Assembly: GCA_003649445.1 (NCBI GenBank)
Contig: QMRV01000001.1
Coordinates: 1 to 64,000 of the forward strand
DNA: 64,000 bases
Reading direction: 5' to 3'
From: Thermoprotei archaeon
GTDB lineage: Archaea; Thermoproteota; Thermoprotei; Thermofilales; B15-G2
The notes beneath the pieces were generated by a model that saw nothing but the letters and a program-made list of their open reading frames with translations, ran no database searches and was not told the origin of the DNA. The position numbers and the translations under genes are program-made. Positions 30,282-38,695 of the stretch are shown piece by piece; position 1 is the stretch's first letter, and every line of letters begins with the position of its first letter.

Positions 30282-30893
30282 TCACGTTAGAGGAACAAAT
30301 ATTTCTTCGGCTCCTTTGCCTGAAATTACTAAGAGATCTATGCCGTCTCCGCTAACAGCATCTCTTGAAATAGCTGTCTTAATAGCCTTGATAGCAATAC
30401 TTTTAGCTTTTTCCGCAGTAATATTTTCGCTATACTCTGTTTCTAAGATACCAATAGCTATTTTGGCTCCAGTTCCTAATGCAGCGTACTTATCTTCTAT
30501 CAGCGATCCTAAAGGATCTAAGACAAAAATATGTGGACCTGTGTCGTCTATTCCTCCAACAACTGTTTCAGCAAAGTAAGGCATTAGTCTTCTATTGAAT
30601 AATATTACGGATAGAAGCTTAGCTACTCCTCTGATGCTAAGTATTTTCTTTGTTTCTAGCTCATATAGATTCACTTCCGCTGCGAGAGTTTTAGCAATCA
30701 TCTGCATGTCAGCAATAAGTCCTGCACAAGCTATTCCGACTCGATCGTTTATTTTATAGACTTTCTTTCCAGCTTTACTCATAAGACTAAAACCATAAGT
30801 AACTCTTTTTTCGGCTGCAAGAACGATACCTTTATCGAAAACTAGTCCTACAACTGTTGCGCCGGGAGCATAATGATATTCATCATAAGACAT
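30282..30893 (-). CDS. psmB: proteasome beta subunit, predicted non-catalytic
   Basis: A 20S core beta subunit. Aligned to the Thr1 class, the sequence PGATVVGLVFDKG puts Ala where catalytic Thr1 should be, and AAEKR puts Glu at position 17, while Lys33 is kept in GKKVYKI. Crenarchaea are known to have a second unprocessed beta subunit of this GAT type, so an active paralogue should exist outside the window. Start chosen at the ATG 30893, behind a GAGAGAG site; a GTG at 30920 is the alternative. Confidence 0.9.
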   Translation of the reverse strand: MSYDEYHYAPGATVVGLVFDKGIVLAAEKRVTYGFSLMSKAGKKVYKINDRVGIACAGLIADMQMIAKTLAAEVNLYELETKKILSIRGVAKLLSVILFNRRLMPYFAETVVGGIDDTGPHIFVLDPLGSLIEDKYAALGTGAKIAIGILETEYSENITAEKAKSIAIKAIKTAISRDAVSGDGIDLLVISGKGAEEIFVPLT

Positions 30894-30990
30894 CTCTCTC
30901 ACACATTGAAGAAAATACACTTGTTTAAAAAGTTACTGTAAGTATATAATAAGCTAGATTTAATAGAGTCTTCTGTAAGAATAACATGTA

Positions 30991-31959
30991 ATGGAATCAT
31001 TTGAAAAATATCTTAGTTTAATGCGTGACGCTTATAAAAAGCAGGGTTATCACTTTGTGGGTGTTCAAGCAGTAGTTAAGCCCTGCCACTGGATGAAAAG
31101 ATCTCTACTAACTAGAGGCGAAAAATTCTGCTACAAGCAGAAGTTCTATGGCATACCGTCTCATAGATGCCTGCAGCTTTCACCAATTATTCAGTGTAGT
31201 CAAAGATGCCTTTACTGTTGGAGAGCTCAGCCCCAAGACCTTGGGATAGACTACAACGAGCTCGACGTAAAGGTATACGACGATCCCTATACAATAGTAG
31301 AGAATAGTGTAAAAGAATGGCAGAAAATACTTAGCGGGTACCTTGGAAACCCAAAGGTTGACCCTGTAATGCTCCAAGAAGCTATGAGACCAACGCACGC
31401 AGCTATAAGCCTAGTAGGAGAACCAACCATGTATCCTAAAATAGGCGAATTAGTAGAAGCTTTCTTCGAGTACGGATTTAGAACAACGTTTATTGTAACT
31501 AACGGAAACTTTCCTGAAGTTATAAGTAATCTAGAAAAAGAGCCTTCACAGCTGTATGTGAGTCTCTCGGCGCCCGACGAAGAGACTTTCAGAAAAGTAT
31601 GTAGACCTATGTTAAAAGATGCTTGGAAAAGAGTTCTCAAGACACTAGAACTACTAAAATCTCTTTCATGTCCATCGGTTGTCAGAATAACACTTGTTAG
31701 AGGATTAAACATGAAAGGAATAGATAAGTATGCCAAAATACTGTCTCGCGCAGAGCCAACCTATATAGAGCCTAAGGCAGCGATGAGCCTTGGCTACTTT
31801 AGGTACAGGCTAGGTGTAGAGCCTATGCCAAGACACGAAGAAATTAGAGCTTTTGCTGAGAAGCTAGCAGAGTACACTGGATACAATATTATCGACGAGG
31901 CTATGGATTCTCGCATAGTTCTACTTTCTAGATTAAATAAGCCTTTAAAACTCATGTAG
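30991..31959 (+). CDS. taw1: tRNA 4-demethylwyosine synthase Taw1 (radical SAM)
   Basis: Builds the tricyclic base of wyosine at position 37 of tRNA-Phe. The radical-SAM cluster motif is C69-x3-C73-x2-C76 (CSQRCLYC). The second cluster ligands expected in Taw1 are C32, C47 and C60. ISLVGEPTMYP and VSLSAPDEETF are further family marks. 322 residues. It starts a plus-strand pair with the polymerase gene, ten bases away. Confidence 0.95.
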   Translation: MESFEKYLSLMRDAYKKQGYHFVGVQAVVKPCHWMKRSLLTRGEKFCYKQKFYGIPSHRCLQLSPIIQCSQRCLYCWRAQPQDLGIDYNELDVKVYDDPYTIVENSVKEWQKILSGYLGNPKVDPVMLQEAMRPTHAAISLVGEPTMYPKIGELVEAFFEYGFRTTFIVTNGNFPEVISNLEKEPSQLYVSLSAPDEETFRKVCRPMLKDAWKRVLKTLELLKSLSCPSVVRITLVRGLNMKGIDKYAKILSRAEPTYIEPKAAMSLGYFRYRLGVEPMPRHEEIRAFAEKLAEYTGYNIIDEAMDSRIVLLSRLNKPLKLM

Positions 31960-31969
31960 GTGATATCTC

Positions 31970-34345
31970 ATGAAAATAAAGCTATGGATACTTGACGTGA
32001 ACTACGAAATAGTAGCCGATGAACCTGAAATAAAGCTATGGGGCATAACTAGCGAAGGTAAACGAGCACTAGTTAAAATTAGAGGCTTTAGACCCTACTT
32101 CTACGCAGTTCCAAAAGAAGGAGTACCCATAGAGGACGCAATAAGATCTATTAAAGTACTTGCTACTCAATATAAGATTTTATCTGTAGAAAAAGTGAAG
32201 AGAAAATACTATGGCAGGCCCTTGGATGTGATAAAAATTACTTGCAAGCTTCCTCCTTCGGTTCCGAAACTTAGAGAAGCTGTCGCGAAATTAAAGGCTA
32301 TAGAAGATGTACTGGAAGCAGATATAAGATTCTATATGCGCTACTTGATAGATAAAGATGTATATCCATGTGCATGGCATGAAATAGAAGTAGAAAAAGA
32401 CTATGATAAAAATGCTCATGTCGATGAAGTATATAGAGCAGTCTCGGACCCAGTATATTTACCTGAAGAGACACGTATACCCGACTTGCGTGTTCTGGCT
32501 TTTGACATAGAGTGCTACAACCCTAGAGGTACTCCTAAGCCCGAAAGAGACCCCGTGATAATAATCTCCGTCAAAACAAGTGATGATGGAGAAAAAATTT
32601 TTACCGCAAATGACCATGATGATAGACTTCTTCTTAAAGAATTTATTGAATATGTAAGAAAATATGACCCCGATGTAATAGTAGGCTACAACAATAATGG
32701 ATTTGATTGGCCCTACCTTTTAGACCGCTGCAAAAAACTTCACATAAAGTTAGCCGTTACAAGAGCTGATGGCCAACCTGCACAAAGTGTTTATGGACAC
32801 TTCTCTGTAGTTGGTAGAGCTAATGTAGACCTCTACGACTTCGCAAAAGACATGCCTGAAGTGAAAGTAAAAACCCTAGAAAACGTAGCTGACTACCTTG
32901 GAGTAATGAGGAAGAGCGAACGAGTCCTTATTGAAGGAAGCGAGCTGTACAAATACTGGGACGATCCCTCTAAAAGAAAAACGCTAATCGAGTATGCCCG
33001 CGACGACGTAGAGAGCATATATGGTTTAAGCGAAAAAATACTTCCTTTTGCAGTACAGTTATCAAACATCGTAGGACTTCCACTAGATCAAGTAGGAGCG
33101 GCCTCAGTAGGTTTTCGAGTAGAATGGTACCTAATGAGACAAGCATATAAACTAGGAGAACTCATACCAAATAGAGTCGAGAGACCATACTCCTCGTACA
33201 AAGGAGCAATAGTACTCAAACCAAAGCCAGGATTACATAAAAACATAGTTGTATTAGACTTCTCTGCAATGTACCCAAGCATAATGATTTCTAAGAACAT
33301 CTCGCCTGATACTTATGTCCCGCCCTACGAAGAAGTTTCTCCTGACGAAGTTTACGTAGCTCCTGAAGTTGGGCACAGATTTAGAAAACATCCACCAGGC
33401 TTCTATAAAGTAGTTTTAGAGCGCCTACTCAAAGTAAGGAAAGAGATACGAGAAGCAATGAAAAAACTAGATCCATCTAGCTACGAGTACCGTGTTTTAT
33501 ATGAGAGACAGAGAGCAATTAAAGTCATAGCTAACGCTACTTACGGATATTGTGGCTGGGTTGGAGCAAGATGGTATAAACGGGAAGTCGCTGAAGCAAC
33601 TACTGCCTGGGGAAGAGAACTCATAAAGAAAACAATAGAGCTTGCGAAAAGCCTAGGGCTTGACGTAATATACGGCGACACAGACAGCATTTTCGTACAG
33701 TATGATAAAGATAAAGTTGAAAAACTGTGCAGATTAATTCAAGAAAAGTTTGGACTTGAAGTAAAACCAGATAAAATTTATATAAAAGTATTCTTTACAG
33801 AAGCAAAGAAGAGATACTGTGGTTTACTACCTGACGGTAGAATAGATGTAGTCGGTCTAGAAGCTATTAGAGGAGACTGGTCTGAATTAGCAAAGGAGGT
33901 TCAAGAAAAAGTAATAGAAATAATACTCAAAGAAGGAGACCCCTATAAGGCTGTAAAGTATGTTTCAAATGTAATTTCAGATTTAAGAAACGGTAAAATA
34001 CCATTATCGAAACTAATTATCTGGAAGAGCGTCACTAAAGATTTAGATAAGTACGAAGTCAGAGCTGCTCATGTAGCAGCAGCTAAAAGACTTCTAGAGG
34101 CAGGCTATAGGCTTGAAATAGGAGACAAAATAGGATACGTAATAGTCAAGAAACCCGGAGACAAACTGGCAGATAAAGCAATGCCCTACATACTTGTAAA
34201 AGATATCAGCGAAATAGATACAGAATACTATGTTAGAAAACAGGTAATTCCTGCAGCTTTAAGAATACTAGAATATTTCGGTATTAAAGAAGCACAGCTT
34301 GAAGGAGCAACCTATCAAAAAAGCCTATTAGACTTTTTCGCCTAA
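31970..34345 (+). CDS. polB: family B DNA polymerase
   Basis: A 791-residue replicative-type polymerase with 3'-5' exonuclease. Exo I FDIEC is near residue 177, and NNNGFDWPYLLDR is Exo II. Polymerase motif A is DFSAMYPSIM near 430, motif B KVIANATYGYCGW near 522, and motif C YGDTDSIF near 568. All catalytic carboxylates are present. An AGGTGAT ribosome site precedes the ATG, and the 3' end overlaps the convergent dnaG gene by 18 bases. Confidence 0.97.
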   Translation: MKIKLWILDVNYEIVADEPEIKLWGITSEGKRALVKIRGFRPYFYAVPKEGVPIEDAIRSIKVLATQYKILSVEKVKRKYYGRPLDVIKITCKLPPSVPKLREAVAKLKAIEDVLEADIRFYMRYLIDKDVYPCAWHEIEVEKDYDKNAHVDEVYRAVSDPVYLPEETRIPDLRVLAFDIECYNPRGTPKPERDPVIIISVKTSDDGEKIFTANDHDDRLLLKEFIEYVRKYDPDVIVGYNNNGFDWPYLLDRCKKLHIKLAVTRADGQPAQSVYGHFSVVGRANVDLYDFAKDMPEVKVKTLENVADYLGVMRKSERVLIEGSELYKYWDDPSKRKTLIEYARDDVESIYGLSEKILPFAVQLSNIVGLPLDQVGAASVGFRVEWYLMRQAYKLGELIPNRVERPYSSYKGAIVLKPKPGLHKNIVVLDFSAMYPSIMISKNISPDTYVPPYEEVSPDEVYVAPEVGHRFRKHPPGFYKVVLERLLKVRKEIREAMKKLDPSSYEYRVLYERQRAIKVIANATYGYCGWVGARWYKREVAEATTAWGRELIKKTIELAKSLGLDVIYGDTDSIFVQYDKDKVEKLCRLIQEKFGLEVKPDKIYIKVFFTEAKKRYCGLLPDGRIDVVGLEAIRGDWSELAKEVQEKVIEIILKEGDPYKAVKYVSNVISDLRNGKIPLSKLIIWKSVTKDLDKYEVRAAHVAAAKRLLEAGYRLEIGDKIGYVIVKKPGDKLADKAMPYILVKDISEIDTEYYVRKQVIPAALRILEYFGIKEAQLEGATYQKSLLDFFA

Positions 34346-35530
34346 TTCACTAAATGTACTTATTACTAAGTCTACGGGTTTACGAACGACATTACCTACT
34401 CTAGCTCCAATAATTATTTTAATACCCTTCTCTTGAGCAATATCTACTACTCTCTGAGTTACAATACCATCAAAGACCACTGCATATACGTTGTCTACGC
34501 TCTGAAGAGTTGTAACCAGGTCTCTCACAGCTACTCTCTGTATTTCTTGCCAGTTTTTATCAAACAGTATTCCCTCAAGAGTACCAAGAAGTTCTTCGAC
34601 AAGACTTTTTACTTTATCTGGAATAACTACCTCTGGTCTAGGAGACGGAGGAGCTTCTTTGACAATTCTTTCAGGACCTTTCCCTTCTTTACTTCTTCTA
34701 GTTTTTTCAATAGTTTCCATGTACTCCTCTACGGTCATTTTATTTTTTAGACACTTAGCTATCTCTTTAGCTGTTAACTCTTCTACCTCTTTTCCAGGAG
34801 GAGCTCTGGCAATGTAGTCTACGTCAACCTGACTTAGGAGAGCTTTGAGTATCAGGTCGCCTCCTCTATCTCCGTCAACAAACGCTATTACTGTCTTCTT
34901 TTTACTTAGATCTACTATAGTTTTAGGTATTGTGGCTCCCTCGAGCGCAATAACGTTGCGGTAACCGTGTCTAACTAAGTTGACTACATCAGCTCTTCCT
35001 TCTACAACTATAATCGTATCAGATTTATCGACATCAGGTCCTGCTGGAAGATTCTCTGGACCATACTTTATTACCTCAGAACTTCTGACCGCTTTAATTA
35101 CTTCCTCGGCTATTTCTCTGCTCTCAGGTATACTCTCTTCCCACTTCCTTAGAATCTCTATGGCTCTTTCAATAATCTTCTTTCTCTTCTCTTCTCTGAG
35201 ATCAACTATTCTCGAAAGCTTTATTCGAGCATTATAGGGTCCTATTTTATCAACACTCTCTATCATCGCCGCAATAATAGCTGTTTCAACGCGGTCCAAA
35301 TTCGATGGAATTGTTATTTTGCCGCGAGTTTTTCCGTCGACAGTCTCAAGTGATACTTCAATACGCCCTAGTCTGCCTAATCTCTGCAGTTCGCGTAGAT
35401 TAAAGCCATTCCCTAAGAGTCCCTCTGTCTGGCCGAAAATGGCACCTATGACGTCGGGTTTTTCTACAACGCCATCTATCTCAAACTCAGCTTCTATAAC
35501 GTATTTAGCAGTAACAGCCAGTCCACCCAT
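34328..35530 (-). CDS. dnaG: DnaG-type primase/exosome subunit
   Basis: Archaeal DnaG has a Toprim domain and is found with the RNA exosome. Toprim motifs are VVEGRADVVNLV near residue 172 and AFVDGDRGGD near 216. The N-terminal part (FGQTEGLLGNGFNLRELQ) is family-specific. The ATG at 35530 follows AGGTGATG; in-frame codons up to 35539 are less likely. About 400 residues. Confidence 0.95.
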   Translation of the reverse strand: MGGLAVTAKYVIEAEFEIDGVVEKPDVIGAIFGQTEGLLGNGFNLRELQRLGRLGRIEVSLETVDGKTRGKITIPSNLDRVETAIIAAMIESVDKIGPYNARIKLSRIVDLREEKRKKIIERAIEILRKWEESIPESREIAEEVIKAVRSSEVIKYGPENLPAGPDVDKSDTIIVVEGRADVVNLVRHGYRNVIALEGATIPKTIVDLSKKKTVIAFVDGDRGGDLILKALLSQVDVDYIARAPPGKEVEELTAKEIAKCLKNKMTVEEYMETIEKTRRSKEGKGPERIVKEAPPSPRPEVVIPDKVKSLVEELLGTLEGILFDKNWQEIQRVAVRDLVTTLQSVDNVYAVVFDGIVTQRVVDIAQEKGIKIIIGARVGNVVRKPVDLVISTFSELGEKV

Positions 35531-35636
35531 CAGCATCACCTGTTACTGAGATATTTCAAGCCTAGCTCCTCTTAAATATTTTATCTACGATGCATAGCTT
35601 CATATAACCCTCCATTACGCGCGAAAATAAAGGTAA

Positions 35637-35742
35637 GCCGGCGGGGGATGTATTCCCACCGTTACACCCGTCTTCATCACTAGGCGGTACAACGCCTTTA
35701 GCTCAACGGGCTCTCTTGCGGTGGGAAATAATCCCCCGCTAC
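35637..35742 (-). ncRNA. structured RNA candidate, long base-paired element
   Basis: A nested hairpin. An outer nine-pair GC-rich stem (35641-35649 with 35731-35739) and a second nine-pair stem (TTCCCACCG/CGGTGGGAA) enclose a CCCGT/ACGGG stem and an AGGCG/CGCCT hairpin. On the minus strand it starts about 27 bases after a TATA-like AGTTTAAATATT and contains GTGATGA, like a C box or kink-turn half. The plus strand is also possible. No family recognised. High GC in AT-rich surroundings supports a stable RNA. Confidence 0.4.
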
Positions 35743-35746
35743 ATTC

Positions 35747-35800
35747 ATAAACATAGCGAAAGGAATATTTAAACTATTCATATTAAATAAACATAGCGAA
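35747..35800. repeat. 14-base direct repeat flanking a TATA box
   Basis: ATAAACATAGCGAA occurs at 35747-35760 and again at 35787-35800, 40 bases apart. A near-symmetric ATATTTAAAC lies between them. Both flanking structured elements could be transcribed away from this point. Role unknown. Confidence 0.5.
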
Positions 35801-35892
35801 CCCTCTTCCTGCTCGGGCGCAAAACGCTCCTTCATCGCGACCTAAGAGTCAGGTGGATTACCCTTATGGGGCTAGTGAAATGTCTCCCTATC
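35798..35892 (+). ncRNA. second structured RNA candidate
   Basis: Short hairpins in series: GGGCG/CGCTC around CAAAA, ACCT/AGGT, and CCC-TTAT-GGG. They lie about 25 bases after the ATATTTAAAC box and are followed by an AAAAATTTTATTTT run that would suit termination. The G-T pair in the first hairpin favours the plus strand. Not assigned to a known RNA family. Confidence 0.3.
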
Positions 35893-36162
35893 GGATAAAA
35901 ATTTTATTTTAGTTTATTTAAAGACTTTTTCTCAACCATTTCTGCTCTTTAATTAAGTACATGTATGTCTTAGGATAATTAAGCAATCTTTCAATATTGC
36001 CCGTCCAAAGAAACACTACCGCTAACCTTCATTATATTATACGCTGCTGCCAGACCAATGTTAAACTGTCCCATTTCTCACACTACCAGTCCCCTATAAG
36101 GACGCTGAATCCGCCGACCACACAGTGGACAATAAGAAGAACCACACAGGATGCTCGAAGCC

Positions 36163-36217
36163 CTATTGTCTCCGAACTAAACCCCCTCAAGAGGGATGTT
36201 AGCCTCGGAGACAATAG
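36163..36217. repeat. 55-base imperfect palindrome with perfect 13-base arms
   Basis: Arms CTATTGTCTCCGA (36163-36175) and TCGGAGACAATAG (36205-36217) are exact inverted copies. A smaller CCCT-CAAG-AGGG hairpin lies inside. It could be an RNA hairpin, a terminator-like structure or a mobile-element end. No transposase is adjacent, and no other copy is seen in the window. Confidence 0.55.
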
Positions 36218-36464
36218 AGCCCTTCTCCACTTCTCCTTATGTGTAACCAATATACTTTTGAAGAGTATTTTGCCTCTATGTAATGACTTTTCTCATTAAA
36301 TTAAAACCATTCGCTAGACACCATTTTAGACAAGCATTAGATGTCTATTTAATCAAGTAATAACTTATTAACTGAGAAACAGATACTTTAGAAAAACATG
36401 TCTATAGATAGAAAGAAGACAAACATAGAAAAATATTTTTGCCCTAACAAAACTATCAATTATG

Positions 36465-36534
36465 GCGGAGGGAGGTCGCCGCCCGAGTGGCCGTAGGCTA
36501 CAATGACCGGCGGTATACCCGCCTCCGCTACACA
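36465..36534 (+). ncRNA. candidate H/ACA guide RNA
   Basis: A single hairpin with lower stem GCGGAGG (36465-36471) and CCTCCGC (36522-36528), one base, then ACA at 36530-36532. The upper stem is CCGCC/GGCGG. A kink-turn-like unit has GA on the 5' side and AATGA on the 3' side, and an apical GTGGCC/GGCTAC stem closes the loop. From the upper stem to ACA is 16 bases, within the 14-16 rule for archaeal H/ACA guides. A TATA-like AAAAATATTTTT lies about 28 bases upstream. One unpaired C beside the kink-turn is imperfect. Confidence 0.55.
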
Positions 36535-36645
36535 TCAAGTTATAGGCTCGCGACCTCTACAACAATATCCGCCGCAGACCTTCTTCATAAAAGCACTGTT
36601 CATATCTAGCGAATCGCCGCAGTGGTTACATGGTATTACATTCAT
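36535..36645 (-). CDS. 36-residue cysteine-rich microprotein candidate
   Basis: An ATG-started frame encoding MNVIPCNHCGDSLD, then a short helix and KVCGGYCCRGREPIT. CNHCG plus the CGGYCC pair looks like a mini zinc site. No strong ribosome site is visible, and the frame is short, so it could be chance. It lies tail to tail with the H/ACA candidate. Confidence 0.4.
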   Translation of the reverse strand: MNVIPCNHCGDSLDMNSAFMKKVCGGYCCRGREPIT

Positions 36646-36666
36646 CTCTGTGAACTAAATATTCAC

Positions 36667-37137
36667 TTAGAAATCTGTCCGTAAAAACATTACATAGCAT
36701 CCTTCGCCATCCTGATAGTAATTTGGCCTGAAAAAGCTATATCGAAAACCGAGACTCCTATATAGCCTTATAGCAGGAACATTGCTTGCTCTAACTTCAA
36801 GTCTAAATACCTTAATTTCTTTCTCCCTCTTTATTCTCTCAATAGCCTCTTTTAATAATAATCTGCCTAAGCCACGTCCTCTGTACTTTGGGTCAATAGC
36901 CAAAGACAGTATGTGACCCAGATTTCCCCACCTAATAAGAACTATTATGTACCCTACTACTCTTCCATTAACTTCAATAACAAAAGATGTGTCACCAGCT
37001 AGAAATAAGTAATATGACAAAAGGCTCTTAGGATAAGCATCTCTTGGAAAACACTTTAACTCAATTTCATATATTCTGTCTAGATCTTTTTTATCAACTT
37101 TACGAATACAGTAATTCACGAAGTACATGTGCGGCAA
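36667..37137 (-). CDS. rimI: GNAT N-acetyltransferase (RimI/NAT-like)
   Basis: A 156-residue acetyltransferase. The acetyl-CoA loop is the RGRGLGRLLLKEA motif near residue 80. LEVRASNVPAIRLYRSLGFRYSFFRPNYYQDGE is the C-terminal signature of archaeal Ard1/RimI-type protein N-terminal acetyltransferases. Probable role: N-terminal acetylation of proteins in the cytoplasm. Confidence 0.88.
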   Translation of the reverse strand: MPHMYFVNYCIRKVDKKDLDRIYEIELKCFPRDAYPKSLLSYYLFLAGDTSFVIEVNGRVVGYIIVLIRWGNLGHILSLAIDPKYRGRGLGRLLLKEAIERIKREKEIKVFRLEVRASNVPAIRLYRSLGFRYSFFRPNYYQDGEGCYVMFLRTDF

Positions 37138-37192
37138 TACCTTTAAATATATTCACTTCATTCAACACGGTAGAAAGTAAAAAGGTGATAGT

Positions 37193-37450
37193 ATGGCCTA
37201 CGAGAATATTTTTGCTCAAGTAACATTAATTCTAAAAAGAGTAAGCGAAGATCCTGGAGTTCCAAGAAACATTAGAAGAGCCGCAAACGAAGCTGCAAAA
37301 ACAATTCAAAGAAAAGACCTAACTCCTGGACTAAAGGCGGCAAACGCAATAAGTATTTTAGAAGAAGCTGCACAGGACCCCAACATACCACTATTTGCTA
37401 GAACAGCCCTGTGGCAAGCAATTTCTTTACTAGAACAAGTCAAAGACTAA
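37193..37450 (+). CDS. UPF0147 family protein
   Basis: An 85-residue helical archaeal protein. Two related segments, VSEDPGVPRNIRRAANEAAKTI and EEAAQDPNIPLFARTALWQAI, form an internal repeat. A GGTGATAGT ribosome site precedes the ATG. Function unknown. Confidence 0.9.
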   Translation: MAYENIFAQVTLILKRVSEDPGVPRNIRRAANEAAKTIQRKDLTPGLKAANAISILEEAAQDPNIPLFARTALWQAISLLEQVKD

Positions 37451-37567
37451 GCCAAAATAAACTTGGTAAATAGGTTATTTTAAATACTATTTTTATCTAA
37501 ATCTAATCCTAGGTTAAAATAAACTAATAAAGAAAATTTATATACGAGACCATAAATGTGTTTTCTT

Positions 37568-37652
37568 GCGGGGGTGCCCGAGCCAGGTCAAAGGGGCAGG
37601 GCTTAGGACCCTGTGGCGTAGGCCTGCGTGGGTTCAAATCCCACCCCCCGCA
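37568..37652 (+). tRNA. tRNA-Leu(TAG)
   Basis: A class II tRNA with acceptor GCGGGGG/CCCCCGC, anticodon stem CAGGG/CCCTG around CTTAGGA (anticodon TAG), a long variable arm TGGCGTAGGCCTGCG and a T arm with GGGTTCAAATCCC. Discriminator A is followed by genomic CCA at 37653-37655, so the CCA end appears to be encoded. No intron. A TATA-like TTTATATACG lies upstream. Confidence 0.95.
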
Positions 37653-37655
37653 CCA

Positions 37656-38021
37656 CTCCTTTTAACTTATAGAACACTATACACCTTCTTGTCCAATTTA
37701 CACAGCTACATATCATGGAACAATCATTCAATAGCATATACATAAAATAAAATATTAGACTGCAAGAAAGATAAATTAAATGGAGCCCTTCTCTATTCAC
37801 TTCATTAAAGCTCGATATTTCTCAAAGAACTTTTAAACTAAAATCTCTCTCCATGCCAGTTTCCTAGATGCTTATAAAACTTAGATACCTTAGTCTCGAA
37901 GAACATGTTTTAAAGCTTCTTAAAGTAAAGCTAAGCCTAAGATTATGTTTTTCTAAATCTGCTACAAGCTTTATAGGCACAAAATATTTTAGTCTAAATT
38001 AAATGCCCTCAAGAAAAATAG
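37656..38021. other. intergenic stretch without gene
   Basis: 366 AT-rich bases between tRNA-Leu and tRNA-Asp. I see no coding frame with protein-like composition, no repeat and no stable GC-rich fold, apart from short A/T tracts near the tRNA ends. Confidence 0.6.
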
Positions 38022-38118
38022 CGCCCCGGCCGGGATTTGAACCCGGGTTCTGGCGGGATCTACGAGGCCACAGCCTCTTGACAGCCGCCCATACTAGACC
38101 GGGCTATACGACCGGGGC
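38022..38118 (-). tRNA. tRNA-Asp(GTC) with 21-base intron
   Basis: Acceptor GCCCCGG/CCGGGGC, anticodon stem GGCGG/CCGCC, anticodon GTC and a T arm with GGGTTCAAATCCC are complete. The intron at 38058-38078 lies at the canonical 37/38 site. CCA is not encoded. Confidence 0.93.
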
Positions 38119-38257
38119 GAGAATATTCTAAGAGCCTCCCTTAATTAAATTTTTCTCTGTGAGCCATGTTCACTGCTGTAGCGTTTACTATAGATCTATT
38201 GTCCTAATATTCTCAGAGAAAGCTGTTTCGTAGGTTTAAAGATTTAAAACATCAAAG

Positions 38258-38330
38258 TGGGCCCGCCGGGACTCGAACCCGGGACCTCCCGCGCGTCAGG
38301 CGGGCGTCATAGCCGCTAGACCACGGGCCC
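38258..38330 (-). tRNA. tRNA-Val(GAC)
   Basis: 73 bases with acceptor GGGCCCG/CGGGCCC and discriminator A. The anticodon stem is CCCGC/GCGGG with loop CTGACGC (anticodon GAC), and the T arm contains GGGTTCGAGTCCC. No intron. Confidence 0.94.
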
Positions 38331-38529
38331 ATTTAGTAGTTTACAGGGCAGAAAATATTTTTTTCTACACTGAGACCCTCTCCCAGACCTATGCAGACAC
38401 TAAGCTCGCTACAAAAGAGTGTGAACAAGTGTCACTTCGCCTTATATATCCCTTGTCTACTGCTACTCCAGGTGCTATCAGCTAGCGATTTTTCGATAAA
38501 AATTTATCTACGCTAAGTACTATTTATGT

Positions 38530-38647
38530 GGGCCCGTAGCTCAGCCAGGACTAGAGCGTCGGCCTTCGGTTCTGTGTAGAAGACAGCCGATGGTCCCGGG
38601 TTCAAAACCCGAGGCTAAGATCCCGGGTGAAAGTCCCGGCGGGCCCG
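38530..38647 (+). tRNA. tRNA-Arg(TCG) with two introns
   Basis: Acceptor GGGCCCG/CGGGCCC and discriminator G. The anticodon stem TCGGC/GCCGA is interrupted by a 15-base intron at 38570-38584 after position 37. A second insert of 27 bases sits in the T loop (38606-38632, or shifted by one) and carries its own ACCCG/CGGGT helix. Removing both gives a normal 76-base tRNA-Arg with T arm CCGGG-TTCAAGT-CCCGG. T-loop introns are characteristic of Thermoproteales tRNAs. Confidence 0.92.
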
Positions 38648-38695
38648 CTTCAAATAGTAAAGTTTTTAAGTACATTTTGGTAAGGGGTTCTGCTT

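Noticed and set aside
35997..36299. 100-codon plus-strand frame in the gene-free kilobase
   Set aside because: It spans the 55-base palindrome, has no recognisable motif, no ribosome site, and a composition like random translation.
36465..36529. tRNA reading of the element with seven-base GCGGAGG/CCTCCGC ends
   Set aside because: There is no T-loop sequence or anticodon arm in linear or permuted order. The H/ACA reading explains more features.
37603..37800. 65-codon minus-strand frame overlapping tRNA-Leu
   Set aside because: Its C-terminal part is the reverse complement of the tRNA gene, a well-known false protein.
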